A DNA stretch of 64,000 bases from Paraburkholderia sp. BL10I2N1 (GCF_004361815.1 NZ_SNWA01000001.1:4464001-4528000), one strand, 5' to 3'. Positions 26,572 through 36,783 are shown, counted from the stretch's first letter. Notes: generated from the letters alone by a model not told the origin. Made by a program: numbers and translations.

Positions 26572-26944
26572 TATTTCAACTCCTTTCAAATGAGACTAGC
26601 GACTGGCAGTAGGGATGCGCTCAGGGGTTACCGCGGGGTGCGACGCGCCGCTCGTGTCCCAGACCGTAGTCCGCTTTTTTGGGGGCCAAGATTCGCGGTG
26701 GTGGTCTCCCTGTCCAGGTCGCCCTCGACCGGAGCGCCGGGCGCGACGAGCACGCGGGGATTGATTTCGGTGCGCCTGGCGCGCAGAACTTCTAGCTATC
26801 GGCTTGCGCACGGGCGGGTTGTTAGCGTCGGGGTTGCCGGAGCGCGCAGCAGCCCCATCATTCGACGTGATGAGGCGACCCGATGGGACATATTCAATAC
26901 ACGGTTAAACCAGCCGAGGGTATTGAAGCTTGCCTTACAAGCGC
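26572..26944. other. Gene-free stretch between two small exported-protein genes
   Basis: About 370 bp. A 160-codon plus-strand open frame spans it but is Arg/Ser-rich with no ribosome site and overlaps the EF-hand-like gene, so I do not call it. No regulatory motif of the shared type is present. Confidence 0.4.
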
Positions 26945-27196
26945 TTACTGCTGATGCTGCGCGGCGAACTGTTCAATCTGCTCAAGCGTCACGTACCCTT
27001 GATGCGTCGTATCGATCTCATCGAAATGGGCTGCGACGCGCGGCATACCTGCCTCCGCCTGTTCTTTCGTGAGCTTGCCGTCATGAGTTGCGTTCGCGGC
27101 AGTAAAGCGCGCTTCCAACATCTGCTGCATGCTGCTCTGCGCGAACGCAGACGACACAGCGAACATTGCAGCCAGAATAATGAATAAACGTTTCAT
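26945..27196 (-). CDS. Periplasmic EF-hand-like protein
   Basis: An 83-residue precursor with a clear Sec signal (RLFIILAAMFAVSSAFAQ). The mature domain has two EF-hand-like segments: ATHDGKLTKEQAEAG (loop-like D-G-K-T-E) and EIDTTHQGYVTLEQIEQF. It may bind calcium or another cation. AAAGGAG precedes the ATG at 27196. It fits with the other small envelope proteins near the two-component genes. Confidence 0.8.
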   Translation of the reverse strand: MKRLFIILAAMFAVSSAFAQSSMQQMLEARFTAANATHDGKLTKEQAEAGMPRVAAHFDEIDTTHQGYVTLEQIEQFAAQHQQ

Positions 27197-27316
27197 CAAA
27201 GACTCCTTTAAGAAAATGAATGACGTGCACGGAATAGCTAAGGGGACAAAGCTCGACCCAGGATTTCCAGCCGGCAGAATTCCAGGTCAAGCCATGGCAC
27301 GACCATATGAGAGAAA

Positions 27317-27871
27317 TCAGTACGGCGCGTAGTAGTAAGGTGGGGGCGCGCCATAGATTACGGCGCGGGGCGGCACGGGGCGTACGGGCACGATGATCGC
27401 TGCCGAAGGAGGTGTTTCGATCGTATCTCCCTTCGCCGTAATGCATTGCGCGTACGCGTTATCGTATTGCTGCTGCGACGACGCTTCGGTCTGATTGTGC
27501 TGCGCCGAGCCCATCATGCTGCCGAGCAGCAGTCCGGCACCCGCACCGATTGCGGCGCCGGCACCAGCGTTGCCCGCCCCGGCGCCGATCAGAGCCCCGG
27601 CCGCGGCGCCTCCAGCCGTGCCGACAGCGGTAGCTGCAAGTCCGGAGGTTGCCGCCTGATGCGAGGCCGCCGCCGGATTCACGACCTGGGTCGCGTACGA
27701 GCGGCAGCTATAGTCGTCCTGCTGGAACTGGTTGAGGGTCTTGCCGTTCGCTGGGACCGCCATGACGGTAGGAGCACTCGGCGGCGTAACCGCACACCCC
27801 GCCATGCCCAACCCAACAGCGAGGCTGACAAGCAGTGGCGCGGTACGAGTCCATGTCAGATTCCGGTTCAT
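27317..27871 (-). CDS. Glycine-zipper lipoprotein
   Basis: A 184-residue precursor. The signal ends in a MAGC lipobox (VGLGMAGCAVTPP). The middle is a Gly/Ala glycine-zipper region (AAAGALIGAGAGNAGAG) likely to insert in or pack at the outer membrane. Flanking cysteines (DDYSCRSYA and AQCITAKG) may pair. The C-terminus is Pro/Tyr-rich (YGAPPPYYYAPY). The ATG at 27871 after AGAGGA is preferred over one 15 bases upstream. Confidence 0.8.
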   Translation of the reverse strand: MNRNLTWTRTAPLLVSLAVGLGMAGCAVTPPSAPTVMAVPANGKTLNQFQQDDYSCRSYATQVVNPAAASHQAATSGLAATAVGTAGGAAAGALIGAGAGNAGAGAAIGAGAGLLLGSMMGSAQHNQTEASSQQQYDNAYAQCITAKGDTIETPPSAAIIVPVRPVPPRAVIYGAPPPYYYAPY

Positions 27872-27910
27872 TGATAATCCTCTCACGATGATGCAGCGCG
27901 AAGTAAGCGC

Positions 27911-28711
27911 TCAGAAGTGGTAAGCAGCGCCCACCGATCCAAATACAGCCGCGCGTCGTTCAACGATCGGACTGTTCGCAGCATCGCCGAGCAAGGAACC
28001 GACGCCGAAGGCGCTTTGCAGTGACCACTGCTGGTTCAGCCGATGATCCCAGTCGACCTTGAGGTCGACTCGCGAAAAGCCAGCTGAGGGGTGATACGGC
28101 GAGAGGCCGGCCGTGCTGGACGCAGCCTGCTCGCTGTCGATTCCGAACCGCGTCTGCTGCGAAGGTCCGTTGGACCACACGGTGTCGGCGGACACCTTCA
28201 CCCGGTCAACGGGCTTCTGGACCAGCGCATAAGACGCGCTCAGCGTGACACGATTGCCATAGCCGGCATGCGCGGACTGAAGGAAGCGGAGACCGGCGCT
28301 CGCTGGACCATAATGCCAGCGCGCGAACGCACCGAAGTCGAAGGACGTTGCGATATCTCCGATGCCGTTGAGCACCGCCGCATCGTCCTGGTTGCGGCCC
28401 AGCTGAACGCCGATCAGCGGGCCCACCGCAACACTCGGCCCCAACGGGTAGGCGATGCCGCCCGTGAGCCCCTGCACGAAGATTGCCCCCTCCGACAGCG
28501 ACAGCATGGGCAACGGCAGCACACGATAGGACTTGCCGCCTTCGTAGTGGGGCAATGCGGTCACGTCGATGCCCACGGTGTTGGCCGGCGACGACTGCGC
28601 CAACGCCGGTGACTTATGCAGGCACGCGCTGGCGATGACAGCGAGCGCGCCCAGCCACCGTCGTGCGCGGCCTCGCTTGAAAACTGCGGTGACAAAGCGA
28701 TAGTCATGCAT
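27911..28711 (-). CDS. mipA: MipA/OmpV-family outer-membrane protein
   Basis: About 266 residues. A signal peptide (WLGALAVIASACLHKSPALAQ) precedes a beta-barrel protein with alternating hydrophobic strands and the C-terminal Phe (GAAYHF) used by the Bam machinery. The family includes MipA (murein scaffold) and OmpV; members are often controlled by two-component systems. The start at 28711 lies 2 bases after the stop of a small upstream frame; 28723 is the alternative. Its transcript probably starts at the shared promoter at 28914-28968. Confidence 0.85.
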   Translation of the reverse strand: MHDYRFVTAVFKRGRARRWLGALAVIASACLHKSPALAQSSPANTVGIDVTALPHYEGGKSYRVLPLPMLSLSEGAIFVQGLTGGIAYPLGPSVAVGPLIGVQLGRNQDDAAVLNGIGDIATSFDFGAFARWHYGPASAGLRFLQSAHAGYGNRVTLSASYALVQKPVDRVKVSADTVWSNGPSQQTRFGIDSEQAASSTAGLSPYHPSAGFSRVDLKVDWDHRLNQQWSLQSAFGVGSLLGDAANSPIVERRAAVFGSVGAAYHF

Positions 28712-28713
28712 GT

Positions 28714-28854
28714 TCAAGCCCATCCATCGATGGTTGCCGGGCGAACCGCAACGCCCACGCTGATATCAATCGCCAGGGACCCCGCAGGCGCCTTGCCGAC
28801 AGCCATAGAAATCGCCGCACTGGCAGCAGACACGAGAACGATTTGAAATTTCAC
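28714..28854 (-). CDS. Small exported peptide, 46 residues
   Basis: A GTG start preceded by GGAGAG encodes MKFQIVLVSAASAAISMAVG, a signal-like N-terminus, then a short tail ending DGWA. It begins about 59 bases after the shared-motif -10 box and stops 2 bases before the MipA start, so it would be the first gene of that transcript. It may be a real microprotein, a leader peptide or chance. Confidence 0.45.
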   Translation of the reverse strand: MKFQIVLVSAASAAISMAVGKAPAGSLAIDISVGVAVRPATIDGWA

Positions 28855-28913
28855 TGCACACTCTCCATGTGATGGATTCGCCCCACTGGCGAACCCCGCA
28901 TGACACAGCCGCC

Positions 28914-28968
28914 AATGTAGAGAACCTGTGCGCTACATGTTGTTAGAAATGTGTTGCATGCCATGTCA
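28914..28968 (-). promoter_or_regulatory. Shared response-regulator promoter, copy 3
   Basis: Minus strand: TGACA, then a degenerate TGCAA half and TTTCTAACA (28-bp box, 28941-28968), 21 bp, then TACATT (28914-28919). It is directed at the small exported peptide and mipA. It is the weakest of the four copies but keeps both ends and the exact spacing. Confidence 0.7.
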
Positions 28969-29132
28969 AGTCACGTCGCGACGAAGCGATACCGCACGAG
29001 TGGACGTAACGGGGCCTTGCACGCAGTTCGAGACGCGGACTTTGAAAAACAGTCGTGGGCGCTAGCGCGCTCTGGACCACGCAGATCGGCAGACGACGTC
29101 ACAACGGCGCGCCCGCCATCATGGGATCGGGC

Positions 29133-30551
29133 CTAGCTCTTCGACGACGTCCAGCCGCCGCCAAGGTTCTTCACCAGCCCAACGCCGCTTTTCGCCAGTG
29201 CCCCCTGCGTGTCGTTCAGGTTCTGTCTGGCCGTCAGTAGCGTCACTTGCTGAGTCAAATCGGACTGCTCGCTCGCGGTTCCGGCCGTCAGTTGCGCGGC
29301 GACGCTCTCCAGCAACTGCCGGTTGCGCTGGTAAATGTCGGCAAACGCGTGCTCCTGCTGGCGCAGATGGTTCAGCGACGACAGGCTGTCTTCCACGTTC
29401 TGGAACGCCGTGAGCACGGCTTCGCGGTAAGATGCGACGTCTTCGTCATAGGTCGCCTGCGCCTTGTGCACGGCGGCCACGCGGGCACCACCGTCAAACA
29501 GCGTGGCGGCAAGTGACGGACCGAGCGACCACATCCGGGTCGGCAATGAGAACAGCGTCGCGAAGGTGTTGTGTTGCACGAGACCCTGTGCCGATAGATC
29601 GAGGTCGGGAAAGAATGCGGCCTTCTCGACCCCGATGAGCGCGTTCGCAGCAGCAGCGGTGCGTTCCGCGCTGACCACGTCAGGCCGTCTTTCCAGCAAC
29701 GCAGACGGCAGCACGGATGGCACCTCGGGCTGGCGAAACACATAGTCGAGCCGCGGTGCAATCGACAACGAAGCCGGCGGCACACCCGTGAGCGCCGCGA
29801 TTGCGTGCTCGTCCTGCTCGCGCGAGGTCAGTGAAATTTGCAGGTTCGCGACAACCGCCTCCTGCGTGTCCTGCGCATTCAGCAGATCGACTTGCGACGC
29901 AGTCCCCTGTGCCAGCGCTGTGCGCGTGATCGCGAGAATCCGCCCGTTGACCGCCTCCTGCTGCCGCAACAGGTCGATGTCGATATCGAGCTGGCGGATT
30001 TCGAAATAGTCGGTCGCCAGCGTCGCGGCAATCGATAAGCGCTCGCCGGCAAGCGTCGCATCCGCGCCCTGCGCGTTCGCCTTGCCCGACTCGATCTGCC
30101 GGCGCACGGCGCCCCACAGATCGACTTCCCAAGTCGCGTCGGCCTTCGCGTATTCCGTCGTCGTGCCCGAACTGTGCGAGGCCGACGCGTCGACACCGAG
30201 CGTCGGAAACAGGCTCGCCCGGTCTGCAGCGACGGTGGCCTGCGCGAGCCGATAGGCGGCCGCCGCGCCTGCAATCGACTGATTCGACTGCAGCGCTGCG
30301 TCGACGAGCCGGGACAGCTCGGGATCGTCGTACGCGTCCCACCACCGGGTTGAGAGCGATGCCTGCGGGTTGGGCGCCGCAAGTCGCCACTGTGTGCCCG
30401 CTTCCTTGAACTGCGTTGGAATCGCTACGGCCGGCTGGTGATAGTCCGGGCCGACCGCGCAGCCCGAAAGCCAAAGCGTGGCACCGAGCGCACAGACGCA
30501 GCAGCACATGCCGACCGACACGACCGACAGGAATCCGATGGGCGATTTCAT
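29133..30551 (-). CDS. Outer-membrane efflux channel lipoprotein (NodT/OprM family)
   Basis: A 472-residue TolC-like channel. The lipobox LSGC at about residue 31 precedes CAVGPDYHQPAV, typical of NodT-family factors. Two repeated OEP domains with long coiled-coil helices follow (for example QLDIDIDLLRQQEAVNGR). Its ATG overlaps the stop of the RND pump gene by four bases. It is the last gene of the efflux operon and forms the exit duct of the tripartite pump. Confidence 0.92.
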   Translation of the reverse strand: MKSPIGFLSVVSVGMCCCVCALGATLWLSGCAVGPDYHQPAVAIPTQFKEAGTQWRLAAPNPQASLSTRWWDAYDDPELSRLVDAALQSNQSIAGAAAAYRLAQATVAADRASLFPTLGVDASASHSSGTTTEYAKADATWEVDLWGAVRRQIESGKANAQGADATLAGERLSIAATLATDYFEIRQLDIDIDLLRQQEAVNGRILAITRTALAQGTASQVDLLNAQDTQEAVVANLQISLTSREQDEHAIAALTGVPPASLSIAPRLDYVFRQPEVPSVLPSALLERRPDVVSAERTAAAANALIGVEKAAFFPDLDLSAQGLVQHNTFATLFSLPTRMWSLGPSLAATLFDGGARVAAVHKAQATYDEDVASYREAVLTAFQNVEDSLSSLNHLRQQEHAFADIYQRNRQLLESVAAQLTAGTASEQSDLTQQVTLLTARQNLNDTQGALAKSGVGLVKNLGGGWTSSKS

Positions 30552-33500
30552 GCGTGTTTCCTTCGGCGCCGCAACCGCTGCGACGCCCGATCGAGCCAGA
30601 GATAGATGACAGGGGTGGTATAGAGCGTGATGACCTGGCTGAACACCAGACCGCCGATGATCGAGATGCCAAGCGGCTTGCGGAATTCGGACCCATAGCC
30701 CGAGCCCAGCACGAGCGGCAGTGCACCGAAAATTGCGGCGACCGTCGTCATCATGATCGGACGGAAACGGATCAGGCCCGCGCGCACGATCGCCTCCTCC
30801 GACGGCAGTGCATGCTGACGCCCTTCGGCAATCGCGAAGTCGATCATCATGATCGCGTTCTTCTTCACGATGCCGATCAGCATCAGCACGCCGATCAACG
30901 CGATAATCGACAGCTCCGTGTGAGTGAGCAGCAGCGCGATCAAAGCGCCGACGCCCGCAGAAGGCAGCGTCGAGAGAATCGTCAAAGGATGAACCAGGTT
31001 CTCGTACAGCATGCCGAGCACGACGTACACCGACAACAGCGCGGCGAGGATCAGCAGCGGCTCGCTCGCCATCGACTCACGAAACGCTGCTGCCGTGCCG
31101 GCGAACGCGCCGGAGATACTCGCCGGCATTCTGAGCGCAGCGACGGCCTGACTGATCTGCTGCGTCACGGGTCCGATCGATGCACCGGGGCGCAGGTTGA
31201 ACGATACGGTAATGGCGGGGAACGTAGCCTGGTGATTGATCGAAATAGCGCTGGGGTCGGTCGAGAACCGGGCCATCGCGGCGAGCGGCACCAGCGCTGA
31301 ACCGTTCGCCTGGGCCGCGGCCGACGGCGTAGCGGCGCTTGCGCCGGTTGCCCCCCCGGCGACGATCGTCGACGCGCCGCTCGTGGCGAGCGCCGGGCTC
31401 GCTGGAACATGGATGTCCTTCAGTACCGAAGGACTTGTCCAGTACTCGGGTGCCACCTCCATCACGACGTGATATTGATTCGCGCTCCCGTAGATGGCCG
31501 AGACCTGCCGTTCGCCGAACGCGTCATAAAGCGCCTCGTCGATATCTTTGAAGCTCACGCCCATTCGCGCGGCGGAGTCGCGGTCGACGTCGATGCCGAC
31601 CTGCATGCTCTTGTCCTGCTGGTCGGTGTTGATGTCGGCCAGCGCCGGCATCTTGCGCATCTGCGCAACTAACTTCGGCACCCATTGATCGAGTGTCGCC
31701 TGGTCGTCCGCGGTCAGCGTGTACTGGTACTGCGCGGCGCTCTGTCGGCCACCGGCCGCGAGGTCCTGCAACGACTGCAGATAGAGCTGTGCCCCCGGCA
31801 TATCGGCAAGCCGTCGGCGCACCTGAGCGATCACCTGATCGGCCGTCGCGCGACGCTCACCCAGGGGCTTTAGCGTGACGAACAGCAGTGCGTTGTTGAG
31901 CGCGTTCGCTCCCCCCACGAAGCCACCCACGAACGCGACGTTCGGATTCTCCTGCACCGCCTTGTTGACCATCTGGAACTGGTGCTGCATCTCGTGCCAG
32001 GAGATGCTTTGCGACGCCTGCAGCGTGCCAAGCAGCAGCCCCGTGTCTTCCTCCGGGAAGAAGCCTTTCGGAACCACGGTGAACAGCCAGAGGTTCAGCA
32101 CGAACACCAGCACCGTCACGCCACCCATCAATAGCGGATGCCGGATGACCCAGCGCAACGACGTGCCGTACAGGCGAGAAATTCCGCTCTCGTGATGGTC
32201 GTCGCCGTTCCCGGCTTGCTGTCCTCCGCGCAGGAAAATGCTCGTCAGCATCGGCGTGACCGTGAGCGAAATCAGCATCGACATCACGATCGCAACGGAA
32301 AGCGACACCGAGAATTCACGCAGCAGCCGGCCAATCAGGCCACCCATGAACAGCAGCGGCACGAATACCGCGATCAGCGAAACGCTGATCGAAAACACCG
32401 TGAAGCCCACTTCCTGCGCCCCTGCGAGTGCCGCCTCGATGGGGTTCTTGCCGCGCGCCAGATGCCGCATGATGTTTTCGACGACGACGATTGCATCGTC
32501 GACCACGAAACCGGTCGAAATGGTCAAGGCCATCAGCGAGAGGTTGTTCAAGCTGTAGCCAAGAAAATACATGACCCCGAATGTACCCAGCAGCGACAGC
32601 GGTACGACGATCGCCGGAATGAGCGTCGCGCGCCAGCTGCGGAAGAACGCGAACGTGACCGCCGTCACGAGCACGATGGATACAAGCAGCGTCATTTCGA
32701 CGTCGAGCAGCGAGCCACGGATCGTCTTCGTACGGTCCACCGAAATCGCCAGCTTGATGGACGACGGGATCGCCGCTTCGAGCGCCGGGAGTTGGGCCTT
32801 CACGTTGTCGACGGCGTCGATCACGTTCGCGCCCGGTTCCTTATAGAGGACCAGCAACACGGCCGGCTTGCCGTTCGACAGGCCGTAGTCTTCAAGCTGC
32901 TCGACATCCTGACGTACATAGCCGAGGTCCGACACACGCACGATGTTGCCGTTGTTCTGCCTGACGATCAGTCGTCCGTAGTCGCCGGGTGAATACAACA
33001 TGTCGTTCGCGCCGATCGAATAGTTCTGCCCGCTCGCCGACATCGATCCCTTGGGCAAATCGACATTCGCATTCCCGATCGTGCTGCGGATCTGCTCCAG
33101 ACTGATGCCGTAGTGGCTCACCCGGTCTGGATTCAGTTCAACCCGCACCGCCGGCAGCGCGGCGCCGCCCACCACCACGTTGCCCACACCGGTTGTCTGC
33201 ATCAGCTTCTGTTGCAGCACCGTCGACGCCGCGTCGTAAAGCTGGGCTGGCGTGGCCGTGTCGGAGGTCAGACTGATCACGAGGATGGGCGAATCCGCGG
33301 GATTGTCCTTGCGATACGTCGGGCTGCCGTCCATATTGGGCGACAGGTTGGTTTTCGCCGCGTTGATCGCGGCCTGCACGTCGCGTGCCGCGCCGTCGAT
33401 ATTCCGGCTCAGGTCGAACTGCAACGTGATCTGCGTCTGCCCGCGCGAGCTGACCGACGTCATCTGTGCCAGGCCCGCAATATGGCCGAACTGCCGCTCG

Positions 33501-33700
33501 AGCGGCGTCGTGACCGAGGAGGCCACCGTCGTCGGATCGGCACCGGGCAGTTGCCCCTGCACCAGGATCGTAGGAAAGTCGATTTCGGGCAGCGGCGCAA
33601 CCGGCAGCAGCCTGAATGCCAGGATACCGAACAATGCAAGGGCGACCGCCAGCAACGTCGTCGCGATGGGCCGCCTGACGAATGGGCCAGACAGGTTCAT
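30548..33700 (-). CDS. mdtC: RND efflux transporter subunit (MdtC/MuxC-like)
   Basis: A 1050-residue inner-membrane RND pump with twelve predicted helices and two large periplasmic loops. The proton-relay motif GFVVDDAIV lies in TM4 and a Lys-bearing IGIVKKNAIMMIDFA segment in TM10. The ATG at 33700 overlaps the stop of the preceding RND gene (ATGA); the longer upstream frame is ignored. Two different RND proteins in one operon is the MdtABC/MuxABC arrangement, where they form a heterotrimer. A Gly/Ala/Ser-rich insertion (about 30 residues, near 31300-31390) lies in the second periplasmic loop. Confidence 0.93.
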   Translation of the reverse strand: MNLSGPFVRRPIATTLLAVALALFGILAFRLLPVAPLPEIDFPTILVQGQLPGADPTTVASSVTTPLERQFGHIAGLAQMTSVSSRGQTQITLQFDLSRNIDGAARDVQAAINAAKTNLSPNMDGSPTYRKDNPADSPILVISLTSDTATPAQLYDAASTVLQQKLMQTTGVGNVVVGGAALPAVRVELNPDRVSHYGISLEQIRSTIGNANVDLPKGSMSASGQNYSIGANDMLYSPGDYGRLIVRQNNGNIVRVSDLGYVRQDVEQLEDYGLSNGKPAVLLVLYKEPGANVIDAVDNVKAQLPALEAAIPSSIKLAISVDRTKTIRGSLLDVEMTLLVSIVLVTAVTFAFFRSWRATLIPAIVVPLSLLGTFGVMYFLGYSLNNLSLMALTISTGFVVDDAIVVVENIMRHLARGKNPIEAALAGAQEVGFTVFSISVSLIAVFVPLLFMGGLIGRLLREFSVSLSVAIVMSMLISLTVTPMLTSIFLRGGQQAGNGDDHHESGISRLYGTSLRWVIRHPLLMGGVTVLVFVLNLWLFTVVPKGFFPEEDTGLLLGTLQASQSISWHEMQHQFQMVNKAVQENPNVAFVGGFVGGANALNNALLFVTLKPLGERRATADQVIAQVRRRLADMPGAQLYLQSLQDLAAGGRQSAAQYQYTLTADDQATLDQWVPKLVAQMRKMPALADINTDQQDKSMQVGIDVDRDSAARMGVSFKDIDEALYDAFGERQVSAIYGSANQYHVVMEVAPEYWTSPSVLKDIHVPASPALATSGASTIVAGGATGASAATPSAAAQANGSALVPLAAMARFSTDPSAISINHQATFPAITVSFNLRPGASIGPVTQQISQAVAALRMPASISGAFAGTAAAFRESMASEPLLILAALLSVYVVLGMLYENLVHPLTILSTLPSAGVGALIALLLTHTELSIIALIGVLMLIGIVKKNAIMMIDFAIAEGRQHALPSEEAIVRAGLIRFRPIMMTTVAAIFGALPLVLGSGYGSEFRKPLGISIIGGLVFSQVITLYTTPVIYLWLDRASQRLRRRRKHA

Positions 33701-36700
33701 TGCACATACTCCGTTGCGATCGGCTCGTCCGCGGCAAAGCGTCTTTCCAGACGATGCATTGCCAGATAGATCACCGGCGTCGAGAACAAGGTCAGCAACT
33801 GGCTGACGCACAGGCCGCCGATAATCGCGATGCCAAGTGGATGCCTCAACTCGGAGCCCATGCCGGAGCCGAACGCGAGCGGCAGTGCGCCGAACAGCGA
33901 CGCCATCGTCGTCATCAGGATGGGACGGAAGCGCTGTTCAGCCGCACGCCGGATCGCATCGTGTGCGGACAGGCCGTGGTTGCGCTGCCCGTCCAGCGCG
34001 AAGTCGATCATCATGATCGCGTTTTTCATCACGATGCCGATCAGCAGCACGATACCGATCAGGCCCATGATGTCGAACTGGGTTCCGGTCATCAGCAGCG
34101 CCAGCAGTGCGCCAAGCGCCGCCGAAGGGAGCGTGGACAGGATCGTGACCGGATGAATGAAGCTCTCATACAGGATGCCGAGCATCAGATAGACCACGAT
34201 CACGGCAGCGGCGACCAGGTACCCTTCACTCGCCAGCGACGACTGAAAGGTCGCAGCCGATCCTTCCAGCGACACCTGGACGGACTGCGGCAACCCTATC
34301 TGTTCCTTGACCCGGTCAAGACGGGCGATCGCAGTGCCGAGGCTGTATCCGGGAGCGAGATTGAACGACACGTCCGCATACGGGAACTGGCCCTTGCGAT
34401 CAATCCGCAACGGCACGGGCATCACCTTCATCGTCGCCATCGACGCGAGCGGCGCGAGGCTGCCCGACGACGTATCGACATAGAGTCCTGAAAGCAGATG
34501 CGCAAGGTCGTCGGCGTTGTTTCTCGCGACCAGCACCACGTGATACTGGTTCAACTGCGTGTAGATCGTCGACACCTGGCGCTGACCAAACGCGTCGTAC
34601 AGCACGTCGTCGATCGCCTGTGGCGTGATGCCAAGCCGCGACGCGGTATCGCGGTCGAACGTGAGTTGCACCTGATTGCCTGACTGCATCGCCTCGCTCT
34701 GCACGTCGGCAAACGCCGGGTCGCCGCGCAACGCGCCAACCAGCACGCCCGTCCAGCGCGAGAGCAGCGCCGGATCGGTCGACTGCACGCCGAGCCGGTA
34801 GCTCGTCGTCGAGACGGTGTCGTCGAGCGTCAGATCCTGCACCGGATGCAGAAACAGGCGCACGCCCGCGAGGCCTGCGGTGTCATCGGTCAGACGGCGG
34901 ATCACCTCGTCGATGCGCGCTCGTTCGCCCTTGTCCTTCAGATTGATCAACAGCGTGCCCTGATTGATCGTCGGTCTCGTCTGGTCGATGCCGACGAACG
35001 ACGAGAGACTTGCGACTGCCGGATCCCGTGCGACCCGGTCGACAACCCGCTGCTGTTGGCCGATCATGCGCTGGAACGAAATGGTCGGTGCGGCCTGCAC
35101 GACACCTTCGATCAGACCTGTGTCCTGCTCGGGAAAGAAGCCCTTCGGCATCAGCGTCAGCACGACGAACGTCAGCGTGGCCGTCAACACCACCGATGCG
35201 ATCGTCAGGCGCCGATGCGACAACACCCAGTCGAGACCGCGTATGTACCTACTGTTGAGCCGGTCGAAGAAATCGACCCGATGCGAGTGTGGCTGCGCTT
35301 TTAACATGCGCGAGCACATCATCGGCGTAAGCGTCAGCGACACGAACGCCGACAGGACGATCGCAACCGACAGCGTCAGCGCGAACTCACGGAACAGGCG
35401 CCCGACCACGTCGCCCATGAACAGCAACGGGATCATGACCGCAATCAGCGACACGGACAACGAGACGATCGTAAAGCCGATCTCCTTCGCACCCTTGATC
35501 GCGGCGCTCAGAGGCGTTTCCCCGGCCTCGATGTAGCGCGTAATGTTCTCGATCATTACGATCGCGTCGTCGACGACAAAGCCTGTCGCGACGGTCAGCG
35601 ACATCAACGTGAGGTTATTCAGCGAAAAGCCGAGCCCGTACGCGACGGCGAGTGTGCCGGCCAGCGAAAGCGGCACGGTGACTGCGGGAATCACGGTAGC
35701 GGGCACATTGCGCAGGAATACGAATATCACCATCACGACGAGCGCCACGGCGATTGCGAGCTCCGTTTCGACGTCGGCAACCGACGCGCGGATCGTCTTC
35801 GTGCGATCCGTCAGCACGGCGACCTTCACCGATGCGGGCAAGCTCGCCCGCAGTTGCGGCAACAGCTTCTGCACGCTATCGACTACATCGATCACGTTGG
35901 CACCCGGCTGCCGCTGGATGTTCAGCACAATTGACGGCGTGCTGTTGGTCCACGCCGCCTGTTGCAAATTCTCGGCGCTGTCGATCGATTTGGCGATCTG
36001 CGCCAGCCGAACCGGTGCGCCCTGCCGGTACGCGATGATCAAGTCGCGATAGTCCGCCGCCGATTGCAGCTGGTCGTTCGCGCCGATCGAATACGACTGG
36101 TATTTTCCGTCGAGACTGCCCTTCGCCTGGTCAACGTTGGCATTGCCGAGCGCGGCGCGCACGTCGTCGATCGACATGCCGAGTGCGTTGAGCGCGCCGG
36201 TATCGGTCTGCACCCGCACGGCCGGCCGCTGACCGCCGCTGATCGTGACCAGCCCCACGCCTGAAATCTGCGAGATCTTCTGCGCAAGCCGGCTATCGGC
36301 CAGGTCCTCGATCTTCGTCAGCGGCAGCACGTCGGATGTCAGCGACAGCGTGAGCACCGGGGCGTCGGCAGGGTTGACCTTGCTGTAGACAGGCGGATAC
36401 GGCAGATTAGCCGGCAGAAAGCTCGAGGACGCATTGATCGCGGCCTGCACTTCCTGCTCGGCGACGTCGAGCGAAAACGACAGATCGAACTGCAACGTGA
36501 TCACCGACGTGCCGTTCGAGCTCGTCGAGTTCATCGCCTTCAGCCCCGACATCTGGCCGAGCTGTCTTTCGAGCGGCGAGGTGATCGACGAACTGACCAC
36601 ATCCGGGCTTGCGCCGGGATACTGCGTGTAGACCTGGATCGTCGGATAATCGACTTCCGGTAGCGCCGAAACAGGAAGCAGGATGTATCCCAGCACCCCG

Positions 36701-36771
36701 GCTAGAAACAACGCGATCATCAACAGCGCGGTCGCAATGGGCCGCTCGATAAAGATTCGTGAAGCGTTCAT
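33697..36771 (-). CDS. mdtB: RND efflux transporter subunit (MdtB/MuxB-like)
   Basis: A 1024-residue RND pump with N-terminal SRIFIERPIATALLMIALF, proton-relay GFVVDDAIVMIEN, and IGIVMKNAIMMIDFAL in the second half. It pairs with the downstream RND protein. It starts 12 bases after the adaptor gene ends and overlaps the next pump gene. Substrates of related pumps include bile salts, novobiocin, aztreonam and metal-chelating compounds; the substrate here is unknown. Confidence 0.93.
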   Translation of the reverse strand: MNASRIFIERPIATALLMIALFLAGVLGYILLPVSALPEVDYPTIQVYTQYPGASPDVVSSSITSPLERQLGQMSGLKAMNSTSSNGTSVITLQFDLSFSLDVAEQEVQAAINASSSFLPANLPYPPVYSKVNPADAPVLTLSLTSDVLPLTKIEDLADSRLAQKISQISGVGLVTISGGQRPAVRVQTDTGALNALGMSIDDVRAALGNANVDQAKGSLDGKYQSYSIGANDQLQSAADYRDLIIAYRQGAPVRLAQIAKSIDSAENLQQAAWTNSTPSIVLNIQRQPGANVIDVVDSVQKLLPQLRASLPASVKVAVLTDRTKTIRASVADVETELAIAVALVVMVIFVFLRNVPATVIPAVTVPLSLAGTLAVAYGLGFSLNNLTLMSLTVATGFVVDDAIVMIENITRYIEAGETPLSAAIKGAKEIGFTIVSLSVSLIAVMIPLLFMGDVVGRLFREFALTLSVAIVLSAFVSLTLTPMMCSRMLKAQPHSHRVDFFDRLNSRYIRGLDWVLSHRRLTIASVVLTATLTFVVLTLMPKGFFPEQDTGLIEGVVQAAPTISFQRMIGQQQRVVDRVARDPAVASLSSFVGIDQTRPTINQGTLLINLKDKGERARIDEVIRRLTDDTAGLAGVRLFLHPVQDLTLDDTVSTTSYRLGVQSTDPALLSRWTGVLVGALRGDPAFADVQSEAMQSGNQVQLTFDRDTASRLGITPQAIDDVLYDAFGQRQVSTIYTQLNQYHVVLVARNNADDLAHLLSGLYVDTSSGSLAPLASMATMKVMPVPLRIDRKGQFPYADVSFNLAPGYSLGTAIARLDRVKEQIGLPQSVQVSLEGSAATFQSSLASEGYLVAAAVIVVYLMLGILYESFIHPVTILSTLPSAALGALLALLMTGTQFDIMGLIGIVLLIGIVMKNAIMMIDFALDGQRNHGLSAHDAIRRAAEQRFRPILMTTMASLFGALPLAFGSGMGSELRHPLGIAIIGGLCVSQLLTLFSTPVIYLAMHRLERRFAADEPIATEYVQ

Positions 36772-36783
36772 CGTCAGCTCCGC

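Noticed and set aside
26590..27072. A 160-codon plus-strand frame between small exported-protein genes
   Set aside because: No ribosome site, Arg/Ser-rich composition, and overlap with the better supported EF-hand-like gene on the other strand.
30416..31300. A 294-codon plus-strand open frame
   Set aside because: It lies antisense to the RND pump gene, and its Arg/His/Gln-rich translation is what reversed GC-rich coding DNA gives.
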